A model generated the notes under the pieces. The model was not told the DNA's origin. It saw only the letters and a list, made by a program, of their open reading frames with translations, and did not search any database. From a virus, in the IMG/VR virus record IMGVR_UViG_3300031565_000375, positions 1 through 23,780 of that record: a stretch of DNA of 23,780 bases. One strand, written 5' to 3'. Each line of letters begins with the position of its first letter. The first letter of the stretch is position 1. Made by a program: the position numbers and the translations under genes. Below are positions 7,695-14,819 of this stretch, piece by piece.

Positions 7695-10600
7695 TGAGCA
7701 CAACAAATTTAAATACAATATTACCAGTAGAAACTCAGGGATACCTAACAGCCTCTGCAGATATGAGTTCTTCATTTGTTGAGTTAATCGTATATGATGT
7801 GAATGGTGTATTGATAAATGAAAACTTAATTTATATGAACACGATACAGGGTGATAGTTTATATATTTATGATACAAAATTTATTATGAACCCAGGTGTT
7901 CATTTAAGATCACTTGGTTATTCAGCCGGAACATATAAAGTTAAATATAATTTCTTTAAAAAAGTAGTTGGCAATTTTGATGAGGTTGAACAAACAGCAA
8001 CACTTAAAAAAATATCTCCGTCAAGAACAGAATTAGAAGTTGTAATACCAACCGATGTATCAAGTTCTATTAAAATAGAGATAGATAATTTTTTAGAATC
8101 AGATAAATCAAAATTAGTATATTATACGTTTTTTGGTAGTGATAGAAATTTCTTAATTATTAATAATATGTTGTATAATAAAGATCTATTATTGAAACTA
8201 TATGAAGAATTACCTGCTGATATTGATATTTTAACAAGATTTACTATTGTTGAAAAATATGTAGAATCATATGAAGATACAATTACTTTACGCACATCAT
8301 ATATTGATGATCTAAGTAATTTAAATTATTTACATGGTCCAAAAATAAATTATAAAGCTGCAGGGCTAACATATAGAACTACACCATTAGAAAATTTTGA
8401 AGCATTGGCTAGTACAACTATAGTAAAGCAAGATGAGATTACAAGATTATATCTGAGTTCAAGTCTAATTGAAGGTATAGATATTAATATTGATTATAGA
8501 GATTTTTCACAGTTTATTCATTTTAGCTCAGCAGAACAAAGATTGAAAAATTTTAAATCTAAAATGAAAAAATTAGAGTTCTATAATTCAAAATTGGTTT
8601 TATTTGCAAGTGGAAGCACAGTTGGTTCTACAGGTTCAAGTCTTTCATATTACAAAGGTCAAAAAGATGAAATATTAAATACGTTCGATCAATATGAATA
8701 TTTTATGTATTATGAAACAGGTTCATATGAAAGTAGTTCATTGGGAGTATTTCCAGATTATACTTGGCCAAAATACACTAATACTAACCCATATCTATTA
8801 TATCCTGTCACTTCAAGTCAGGCATCTATGTGGTATGCTTCAATATTAGTTAGTGCTTCTGAATATGATAATTTGAACCCAAATATTTTAACAAATACTA
8901 TACCAGTTGAAATAGTATTAGATGATCAAAATAGTCAATATCTTACAAATATTCAAATGGTTGGTCATATGTTAGATATAAATTATAATTATGTAAATAG
9001 AATGACTTCAATTCATGAAAGACAAAATTGTATTTTTGAAGGTATACCAAGAGAGTTAATTTTACCAGCAATAAACCACTATGGGTTTGACCTAAGAAGC
9101 GGTAATGTAATTAAAGGTTTAGTAGAATGTATTCCTATATCAGGATCCATCACAGGTAGTGTTTCAGACTGTTCAATAAATATGTTTGAAACATATGAAA
9201 ATATTACTACTGAGGTTTGGAAAAGAATATTAAACAATCTACCTTACTTATATAAAACAAAAGGTACTATTAGAGGACTAAAAGCATTAATAACTTGTTA
9301 TGGTATTCCTTCAACAATTTTATATATAAGAGAATACGGTGGTCCAGATTTAAGTAATGATACAAGTAGTTTAGATGAAAGTAATTATGCATTAGATAAC
9401 TTTACCACGGTATTACCGTTTACAGGTGGTCAAGGTATTAGTTTAGGTTGGCATACATCATCTTTTGGAAGATATCCAAGTACGGTTCAAATAAGATTTG
9501 ATACAACAGGAAGTGCATATACTTTAGCAAATTCTATGTCATTAGTAGAAGTTGCAGACTCTTGGTCACTTTCAGTTGCACAAAGTGGGTCTAATGGATA
9601 TGGATATATAAAATTTGAATTAGTAGGTGGTCCAACTATAAGTTCAAGTGCAATGCCAATATATGATGGTCATTATACATTTGTAAATCTTCAAAGAGAA
9701 AGTGGAAGCGACGGTGCTATAAGTCAGTCATTTAGTTTAGATGCTAAAAAATATGATAGAGGTCAAATATTATACGCTGTAAGTGCAAGTGTAGATACTA
9801 CCCCAGCAGAAAATGCAGCATGGAGAAGTCCAGGTACATTAATTATTGGTAGTGGTTCTTTTGCAACACCGTTTTATGGTCAATTAGACGAATTTAGATT
9901 ATGGGAAACACCACTAACAGAATATGTTATTAATAGTCATGTAAAGTTTCCTGAGTCTTACATTGGAAATACGCTCACTGGTTCTTTTGTAGATTTATTA
10001 TTACGCTTTGCTTTTGATGACCCAATAAATATGGCAAGTTTCCAAACCGAGTCTATTGTTAATAATGCAGCATCACTAGATTATGATATGAGTGGTCTAA
10101 CAATATTTGGTTGGCCAGATGCACCAACTTTTCCTTATAGTTTTACAACAGATGCATATGAAGGTGAAGCACACGCATTAAATATTGGTATGAATAGATA
10201 TTCTTCTAATAAAGTTAGAGTAGAAGGTGGAACATTAAATGGTCCATTATCATCAGTCACTTTTAGAGAAACCGGAGAATACGATAATGCACAATTAGAC
10301 TCTAATAAACTAGGAATATATTTCAGCCCTACAGAATTAATAAATGAAGATATTATTAAAACATTAGCAGTGTCAGACATTGGAGATTTGATTGGTGACC
10401 CTGGAGAAGTTTATAGTTCATCATATTCAAATTTAGAAGCACTAAGTAGATTATATTGGAAATATGGTAGCAATAGAATTTCAACATTTGATTATATGAA
10501 TTATATTAAATATTATGACCCATCGTTGTTTGACCATATAAAAGAGTTTATACCTGCAAGATGCCAAACCGTATTAGGTGTAATGTATGAACCAACAGTT

Positions 10601-11134
10601 TTGGAAAGAGCTAAAGTACAACATAATGTTCCTGTGGTTGAGAGATTAGACTATTCAGATACTATTAATATGCCAAGTCAAGCAATAACGAGTAGTTATG
10701 ATAACTATAATTTAATGATTTCGATGAGTTATGTTTCAATAACTAGTTCAAATTTTGAAAAATCCAATATTTATACTATATTGACAGTCTCAGAAATTTA
10801 TGCACCAACTGGTAATTTAATAGAAATGATAGTACCAATGGTTGATTTTGATCACAGTTTAAGAACTTATTCAAGTTCTGCTGGTGCTCCGGGTGATATA
10901 GGTTCCATCAAATTTTCATTAACACAATCATATGACTTTGTAACCAGATATCATCCAAGACATTATAGAAATTTTGAAGGTTATTACACATGGGAAAGAA
11001 GATTGAAATACGAAGGTTGTATGCAAAATGAAAACACAACAACAGATCAACTATCACCTATTGAGGTATGGGAAACTAATCCAAATAAACTAACAGCAAG
11101 AGATGATGGAAGATCCAATTTACAAGTAAATTAA
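7694..11134 (+). CDS. Large baseplate-type structural protein with embedded LamG-like domain
   Basis: At 1146 residues this is the largest structural protein here, near the size of T4 gp7 (1032) and in the gp7 position relative to the gp6-like gene. The N-terminal 110 residues are beta-rich. A helical and mixed region follows (about 130-540), ending in a motif seen in tail proteins that wrap the tail tip (EVWKRILNNLPYLYKTKGT, then RGLKALITCYGI, about 506-541). Residues about 565-755 look like a concanavalin/LamG domain (GHYTFVNLQRESGSDG, then FYGQLDEFRLWETPL near 727). The C-terminal part includes YMNYIKYYDPSLFDHIKEFI, then RHYRNFEGYYTWERRLKY. A LamG domain suggests glycan binding at the cell surface. 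The gp7-like role is inference from size and order. No stop or frameshift interrupts it. Confidence 0.75.
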   Translation: MSTTNLNTILPVETQGYLTASADMSSSFVELIVYDVNGVLINENLIYMNTIQGDSLYIYDTKFIMNPGVHLRSLGYSAGTYKVKYNFFKKVVGNFDEVEQTATLKKISPSRTELEVVIPTDVSSSIKIEIDNFLESDKSKLVYYTFFGSDRNFLIINNMLYNKDLLLKLYEELPADIDILTRFTIVEKYVESYEDTITLRTSYIDDLSNLNYLHGPKINYKAAGLTYRTTPLENFEALASTTIVKQDEITRLYLSSSLIEGIDINIDYRDFSQFIHFSSAEQRLKNFKSKMKKLEFYNSKLVLFASGSTVGSTGSSLSYYKGQKDEILNTFDQYEYFMYYETGSYESSSLGVFPDYTWPKYTNTNPYLLYPVTSSQASMWYASILVSASEYDNLNPNILTNTIPVEIVLDDQNSQYLTNIQMVGHMLDINYNYVNRMTSIHERQNCIFEGIPRELILPAINHYGFDLRSGNVIKGLVECIPISGSITGSVSDCSINMFETYENITTEVWKRILNNLPYLYKTKGTIRGLKALITCYGIPSTILYIREYGGPDLSNDTSSLDESNYALDNFTTVLPFTGGQGISLGWHTSSFGRYPSTVQIRFDTTGSAYTLANSMSLVEVADSWSLSVAQSGSNGYGYIKFELVGGPTISSSAMPIYDGHYTFVNLQRESGSDGAISQSFSLDAKKYDRGQILYAVSASVDTTPAENAAWRSPGTLIIGSGSFATPFYGQLDEFRLWETPLTEYVINSHVKFPESYIGNTLTGSFVDLLLRFAFDDPINMASFQTESIVNNAASLDYDMSGLTIFGWPDAPTFPYSFTTDAYEGEAHALNIGMNRYSSNKVRVEGGTLNGPLSSVTFRETGEYDNAQLDSNKLGIYFSPTELINEDIIKTLAVSDIGDLIGDPGEVYSSSYSNLEALSRLYWKYGSNRISTFDYMNYIKYYDPSLFDHIKEFIPARCQTVLGVMYEPTVLERAKVQHNVPVVERLDYSDTINMPSQAITSSYDNYNLMISMSYVSITSSNFEKSNIYTILTVSEIYAPTGNLIEMIVPMVDFDHSLRTYSSSAGAPGDIGSIKFSLTQSYDFVTRYHPRHYRNFEGYYTWERRLKYEGCMQNENTTTDQLSPIEVWETNPNKLTARDDGRSNLQVN

Positions 11135-11151
11135 AATTTTTAAATAAACTC

Positions 11152-11170
11152 AATATTTATATAATAATAT
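11152..11170 (+). promoter_or_regulatory. Candidate phage promoter (ATATTTAT motif)
   Basis: In the 55-nt gap before the gene at 11190 lies ATATTTAT (11153-11160) followed by ATAATAATAT, starting 37 nt before the start codon. It matches the candidates at 1263, 14779 and 18972 in core and position. Confidence 0.35.
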
Positions 11171-11189
11171 ACAAACAAGGAGATTTACG

Positions 11190-11816
11190 ATGTCATATTT
11201 AGACAATACCACAATAACAGTAGATGCAGTTCTAACCAAATTAGGAAGAGAAAGATTTTCTCAAGGTAATTTCAATGTCACACAGTTTGCATTAGCTGAT
11301 GATGAGATAGATTATGGTTTATATAATGTGACCCACCCATCAGGTTCAGACTATTATGCTATAGCTTTAGAAAATCTACCTTTATTAGAAGCAATTCCTG
11401 ATGATTCAAAAACTATGAAATTTAAATTAATAACTTTACCAAAAGGAACAGCTCAAATACCTGTTATTTCTACCGGTATTTCAACTCTTAATATGTACGG
11501 TGCATATAACGGTCGTCCAGGTCAAACAGTAGTAGTAGCTCCATCGACAGTAAATGGACTTAATAATACATTGGGATACACTGCAACATTAGATTCACCT
11601 AATTATGTTACACTAGCTATTAAAGAAGCTGTATCTGTTAGATCCATTATTACTCCATCTGGTAGAAGGGCCTCAACGCTACCAGGAATGTCATCGGTTG
11701 TAGGTAAATCATTTACACTAACAGCAAAAGCTTTACCACAATCACTTTGGACTACTGGATCAATAATTATGACAATCAATGTTTATAAAGATATAAAAAC
11801 AGCAAACGAATATTAA
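11190..11816 (+). CDS. Virion structural protein of unknown fold (MSYLDNTTITVDAVLTKLG N terminus)
   Basis: A 208-residue protein starting MSYLDNTTITVDAVLTKLG and continuing with FALADDEIDYGLYN. From memory this opening is common among predicted structural proteins of aquatic T4-like phages, but I cannot tie it to a named T4 protein. Strands and turns dominate and there are no Cys residues. A basic patch (TPSGRRAST) lies near residue 155. The C-terminal half looks like an immunoglobulin-like sandwich (SFTLTAKAL, then GSIIMTINVYKDI). An AAGGAG site lies 8 nt upstream, and a candidate promoter lies in the gap. The next gene follows after 25 nt. It is probably a tail or baseplate-attached subunit. 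Confidence 0.7.
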   Translation: MSYLDNTTITVDAVLTKLGRERFSQGNFNVTQFALADDEIDYGLYNVTHPSGSDYYAIALENLPLLEAIPDDSKTMKFKLITLPKGTAQIPVISTGISTLNMYGAYNGRPGQTVVVAPSTVNGLNNTLGYTATLDSPNYVTLAIKEAVSVRSIITPSGRRASTLPGMSSVVGKSFTLTAKALPQSLWTTGSIIMTINVYKDIKTANEY

Positions 11817-11841
11817 AATAAAAAGTACAGGAGATAATTAA

Positions 11842-12849
11842 ATGGCAGATACAGTATTTACAATTTTTGGTGCAGATGATCAGGTAGTTGCTTCACCTAG
11901 TAGAGTAACAAATGCACTTTGGTCTAATGGAGTAGGTATATTAACTACATTCACAACATCATTAGCCTTCCCAACAGGTACATTAATAGGTAATGATAGA
12001 TATTATGTTGACATTTATGCATCAGCTCCTGCTACTGAACAAGTTGAATTTTCACTTGCATATGGACATATATCGGGTTCTGGAGCTAATTCTAGTGATT
12101 TAGATTATCCAACAAAAGCAATATATAGTCAATACAGAAATCTATTATTAGATAATGCTAGTGGTCAATTTATACTAAACACTAGTGGACCCATTTCAAT
12201 GAGTCAATTTTATGCTATTACAATAAAGAGAGCAAACTTAAAACAAAAACTTGATCCTGGCAACTGGGAACTACATTTAGGTGGTCTTGCAGCATCACCA
12301 TCTCTGAGTTTAATTGATAATAGTGCTGACTCAAACGATTTAAATGCCGGTTCAACAGCTCGTTCTTATAAGGTTGTAAGTGGATCAATAACAAGCGGTC
12401 AAGTAGGTACAGCTATATATGGACTTGTTTATCCCGATTATGGTGTATTATTACTAGATCCATCAATATTTTCCGCATCAATTAAGATGTCATTGAATAC
12501 AGGTGCAACTTGGGTAAATGCTGCTAATAAAAATAATATATGGAATATGTTTACAGCAATGTCTCAAAGTGAATACTTCGCAGCTCGTAGCGAAGAAAAA
12601 ATAAGTTCTACACACTATTTTGTTAGAGTAAAAAATCAACAATACAATTATAGTAGTAATCCTACGTTTTATTCAGCATCAGACGGAACTATAATTCAAC
12701 AAGCATTTTTTGATGATCCTCAGGTATTTCTTACAACAGTTGGTTTATATAATGATGGTAATGAATTATTAGCAGTTGCAAAACTAAGTCAACCTGTGAC
12801 TAAGGGATTTGATAAGGAAGCATTAATTAAGGTTCGTTTGGACTTCTAA
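11842..12849 (+). CDS. Virion structural protein, paralogue P1 (shared C-terminal domain)
   Basis: A 335-residue beta-rich protein. Residues about 1-155 form one domain (GNDRYYVDIYASAPATEQVE, later FYAITIKRANLKQKLDPGNW). Residues about 160-255 form a second. The C-terminal domain (about 260-335) has FVRVKNQQYNYSSNPTF, then VGLYNDGNELLAVAKLSQPV and a closing IKVRLDF. The same C-terminal layout recurs in the protein at 13185 (EGEYNYTSNLTAML, then IGLYNDNNELLMIGKLGRPY, then FVVRIDL), so the two genes are partial paralogues. The start has an AGGAG site 7 nt upstream (ACAGGAGATAATTA). It probably forms a peripheral tail or baseplate component, with the shared domain serving as an attachment or multimer module. 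The biochemical role is unknown. Confidence 0.75.
   Translation: MADTVFTIFGADDQVVASPSRVTNALWSNGVGILTTFTTSLAFPTGTLIGNDRYYVDIYASAPATEQVEFSLAYGHISGSGANSSDLDYPTKAIYSQYRNLLLDNASGQFILNTSGPISMSQFYAITIKRANLKQKLDPGNWELHLGGLAASPSLSLIDNSADSNDLNAGSTARSYKVVSGSITSGQVGTAIYGLVYPDYGVLLLDPSIFSASIKMSLNTGATWVNAANKNNIWNMFTAMSQSEYFAARSEEKISSTHYFVRVKNQQYNYSSNPTFYSASDGTIIQQAFFDDPQVFLTTVGLYNDGNELLAVAKLSQPVTKGFDKEALIKVRLDF
12619..12849 (+). repeat. Duplicated C-terminal domain, copy 1
   Basis: Region coding for residues 260-335 of paralogue P1. It matches 13758-14000 at protein level: YNYSSN versus YNYTSN, GLYNDGNELLAVAKL versus GLYNDNNELLMIGKL, and a closing hydrophobic-Val/Arg strand (VRLDF versus VRIDL). Confidence 0.8.
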
Positions 12850-12862
12850 TGAAGGAAAATAA

Positions 12863-12922
12863 ATGAAAAAATCACAACTAAAACAAATTATTAAAGAAGA
12901 AATTAAAAAGGTTTTAAAAGAA
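12863..12922 (+). repeat. Tag-coding repeat, copy B2
   Basis: Second copy of the 60-bp type-B tag segment, about 7.8 kb downstream of copy B1 (5017-5076). Most of the nine base differences lie in codons 8-10 and 16-18. Confidence 0.8.
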
Positions 12923-13159
12923 GAAAAAATAAGTCAATATGGTACCCATTCTAATGGACGCTTGTATTTTCAAATTGGAAATGATTTTTATAAGATTGAT
13001 CACTTCTCAGGTGGTACTGCAATTAGAAAAGCAAAACAGATACCAACAGGATTTAGAAAACAAAATAAACCAGATTTACAATTTGCCAACCAAATTATTA
13101 AAAGTATTAAAAATAAAAAAAATGATATGGGCAGTTGGTATAGTCTTTCATACTCTTAA
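12863..13159 (+). CDS. Small tagged protein, type B (MKKSQLKQIIKEE N terminus), unknown function
   Basis: A 98-residue basic protein whose first 20 residues (MKKSQLKQIIKEEIKKVLKE) repeat those encoded at 5017. After the tag comes a different body with a short strand pair (GRLYFQIGNDFYKIDHF, about 32-48) and a Lys-rich helix (QFANQIIKSIKNKKND). I-K-E at residues 10-12 and L-K-E at 18-20 fit a T4-type prohead protease site. The gene sits as a separate cassette between the two paralogous structural genes at 11842 and 13185, as if inserted there. An AAGGAAA site precedes it. Function unknown; the tag suggests targeting, possibly to the prohead. Confidence 0.72.
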   Translation: MKKSQLKQIIKEEIKKVLKEEKISQYGTHSNGRLYFQIGNDFYKIDHFSGGTAIRKAKQIPTGFRKQNKPDLQFANQIIKSIKNKKNDMGSWYSLSYS

Positions 13160-13184
13160 TTTAAATTAAAGTAAAAGGAATTAA

Positions 13185-14000
13185 ATGTTCAAGTCATTGG
13201 ACTCATCAGATGTTGCCTTACGAACATTCAAGGTATTTAAAAACTGGTCGTGTGATCATACAACAACTGGTAGTTTAGGTATAACAATTCAAGATGGCAT
13301 TTATGATGCTACATATTTTACCTACGGAAACCCGCAAAATGCAGATGGAAGCTATAAAAAATTAATATGGTCTTCTATCAATCATTTATATTATTCAAGT
13401 GGTAGCCACGTAGAAGATAACCCTTGGTATAATTATGCAAACTTTTCTCAACTGAAATATGTAAGTAGAAGTTTAGGTACTGGAATAAAAGTTATTAATA
13501 TCCCGCATAAAAAATTCGGCGAACAAATAAAACCCAACAGTGTAGTAATAGAATCAGGATCAGGCGCGTCATATAAAAAATTTATTGACGATGGTTCTTA
13601 TAATTTATTTGTTAGTGGAAATGATTCTCCAAGAGAAGTAATAGGTAATGTATTTTACGATACAGGTCATATCCTTATAACAAGTGAAAGTTATACTGCA
13701 TCACTTGCTACATTTGATTTATCATTTCAAAGTACTGTAGAAATAAGAGAATATGAAGTAGTATGCACAGTATTAGAAGGTGAATATAATTATACTTCAA
13801 ATCTAACAGCAATGTTATCTGGTTCTGGTAATAACGGATTTTATATGACCCCGTTAGTTTCATCTTCAATGAAGCCACTTATTACAATGATTGGTTTATA
13901 CAATGATAACAATGAATTATTAATGATTGGTAAGTTAGGAAGACCTTATAAAAGGGAATATGATTTAGATACTACATTTGTTGTAAGAATTGACCTCTAA
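13185..14000 (+). CDS. Virion structural protein, paralogue P2 (shared C-terminal domain)
   Basis: A 271-residue protein with a distinct N-terminal half (MFKSLDSSDVALRTFKVFKN, then Trp/Tyr-rich segments LIWSSINHLYYSSGS and NPWYNYANFSQL) and a beta-rich middle (IKPNSVVIESGSG, then GNVFYDTGHILITSES). The C-terminal domain (residues 192-271) is paralogous to that of the protein at 11842. The N-terminal halves do not match, so this is domain sharing rather than whole-gene duplication. An AAGGAA site lies 6 nt before the start. Together with its partner it probably forms part of the peripheral baseplate or a tail-attached structure. I cannot name a T4 counterpart. Confidence 0.75.
   Translation: MFKSLDSSDVALRTFKVFKNWSCDHTTTGSLGITIQDGIYDATYFTYGNPQNADGSYKKLIWSSINHLYYSSGSHVEDNPWYNYANFSQLKYVSRSLGTGIKVINIPHKKFGEQIKPNSVVIESGSGASYKKFIDDGSYNLFVSGNDSPREVIGNVFYDTGHILITSESYTASLATFDLSFQSTVEIREYEVVCTVLEGEYNYTSNLTAMLSGSGNNGFYMTPLVSSSMKPLITMIGLYNDNNELLMIGKLGRPYKREYDLDTTFVVRIDL
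13758..14000 (+). repeat. Duplicated C-terminal domain, copy 2
   Basis: Region coding for residues 192-271 of paralogue P2; the counterpart is 12619-12849. A serine/glycine-rich insert (MLSGSGNNGFYMT) distinguishes this copy. Confidence 0.8.
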
Positions 14001-14018
14001 CTAAACAAGAAAATTAAA

Positions 14019-14360
14019 ATGAATATAAAATTAAAAACATTATTAACTGAAAAAATGAAAAATATAAGAAAAAGATATAAATTTTCAGGTCTATCAAAAG
14101 ATACAGACGGAGACTTCGCTGTTTCAGTTAGTGAGGGATTTACAAATGTCGTAGATTCTCAATATCAACCATTTGTGACATTGGAATTACAAACATACAC
14201 TTTAGCGCATATGGGCATTCCACTAAAAAATCAAAATGATGCATCCAGTAGTAAAATGATATCAGAGTTTATAGACGCAGCAGATAAATTTAATAAAGAT
14301 TTAATTAAAATTAAAAAACGATATGGATTATTAGATGATATAGAATTATCATCAAAATGA
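14019..14360 (+). CDS. Small tagged protein (MNIKLKTLLTE N terminus), unknown function
   Basis: A 113-residue basic protein with a tag MNIKLKTLLTE close to type A (IKLKKLLTE), L-T-E falling at residues 9-11. The body has a strand pair (DGDFAVSVSEGFTNVV, about 31-46), a middle strand (PFVTLELQTYTLAHMGI) and a helical C terminus (MISEFIDAADKFNKDLIKIK). I do not recognise it. It is the only gene in the window ending in TGA, and the frame stays open for 16 more sense codons after that stop. The ribosome-binding site is weak (AAGAAAA). It lies between the last structural paralogue and the nuclease/primase genes. The tag suggests the same targeting as the other small tagged proteins. Confidence 0.7.
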   Translation: MNIKLKTLLTEKMKNIRKRYKFSGLSKDTDGDFAVSVSEGFTNVVDSQYQPFVTLELQTYTLAHMGIPLKNQNDASSSKMISEFIDAADKFNKDLIKIKKRYGLLDDIELSSK

Positions 14361-14411
14361 AATATATTAGATTTTATACCAAAATCAAGACGTAAAAAAA
14401 TGGGAATATAA
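14358..14411 (+). other. In-frame open extension after TGA (possible readthrough or gene remnant)
   Basis: Directly after the TGA at 14358 the same frame reads NILDFIPKSRRKKMGI and then TAA (14409-14411). The peptide is protein-like, with a hydrophobic segment and a basic cluster, and fills most of the 66-nt gap before the next gene. It has no own start at its 5' end. It could be a readthrough tail or a remnant of a longer C terminus cut by mutation. Confidence 0.35.
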
Positions 14412-14426
14412 AAAATAAGAGGTAAA

Positions 14427-14774
14427 ATGCTAACAAGATCAGCAAAGAATAAAGGAAAAAAGTTGCAAAAACAAGTTCAACAACTATTATTAGAAAAAAC
14501 ACATCCAATCGGTTTGGTTGAAGGTGACATTTCAAATACTATTATGGGTGAAGCCGGCAGAGATATTAAATTATCTCCAGCAGCAGAAAAAGTTATCCCA
14601 TTTGATATAGAATGCAAAAATCAAGAGCACATTAATATTTGGTCTTCCCTGCAACAAGCAGAAGATAATTGTAAAGAAGGTCGAATTCCAATGTTGGTCT
14701 TCAGTAAAAACCGTTCGAAAACCTACGCAGTTGTCGAGTTAGAAAAATTGCTCGACTTGCTTTATTCGGAATAA
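14427..14774 (+). CDS. PD-(D/E)XK-type nuclease, possibly Holliday-junction resolvase-like
   Basis: A 115-residue protein with the order of elements seen in small PD-(D/E)XK phage nucleases. It has a basic N-terminal helix (SAKNKGKKLQKQVQQLLLE), an acidic residue in GEAGRDIKLS (Asp46), the core strand VIPFDIECKNQE with E62-x-K64, and a helix starting IWSSLQQAEDN that supplies polar residues. The fold binds Mg2+ and cuts branched or double-stranded DNA. In phages such enzymes resolve recombination or replication junctions before packaging, or take part in host DNA breakdown. The next genes are a primase and an Mre11-Rad50-type protein, which fits DNA metabolism. Sequence alone does not separate a junction resolvase from a different endonuclease of this fold. 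An AAGAGG site precedes the start. Confidence 0.65.
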   Translation: MLTRSAKNKGKKLQKQVQQLLLEKTHPIGLVEGDISNTIMGEAGRDIKLSPAAEKVIPFDIECKNQEHINIWSSLQQAEDNCKEGRIPMLVFSKNRSKTYAVVELEKLLDLLYSE

Positions 14775-14778
14775 TCTG

Positions 14779-14798
14779 TATATTTATTTAATATAAAT
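14779..14798 (+). promoter_or_regulatory. Candidate phage promoter (ATATTTAT motif)
   Basis: In the 45-nt gap before the primase lies ATATTTAT (14780-14787) followed by TTAATATAAAT. The core starts 40 nt before the TTG start at 14820. Confidence 0.35.
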
Positions 14799-14802
14799 GC
14801 TA

Positions 14803-14810
14803 AAAAAGGG
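14803..14810 (+). promoter_or_regulatory. Ribosome-binding site deciding the TTG start of the primase
   Basis: AAAAAGGG ends 9 nt before the TTG at 14820. No in-frame ATG or GTG lies between the gap and the zinc-binding motif, so this site supports TTG as start. Confidence 0.55.
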
Positions 14811-14819
14811 TTCATAGTT

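Noticed and set aside
12939-13169. Second plus-strand frame overlapping the tagged gene at 12863
   Set aside because: It has no ribosome-binding site and lies wholly within another frame of the better supported tagged gene; its composition is not protein-like.
14358-14360. Recoding of TGA as Trp throughout the genome
   Set aside because: TGG is used freely for Trp and no other gene here needs an in-frame TGA; a genome-wide code change is not supported by one site.
14733-14756. Inverted repeat GTCGAG/CTCGAC as a terminator
   Set aside because: The stem is only 6 bp with a 12-nt loop, it lies inside the nuclease coding end, and no U-tract follows.
14797-14817. Tiny ATG frame (MLKKGS) upstream of the primase as a leader peptide
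   Set aside because: Six codons in an A/T-rich gap occur easily by chance, and its end overlaps no regulatory structure that I can see.
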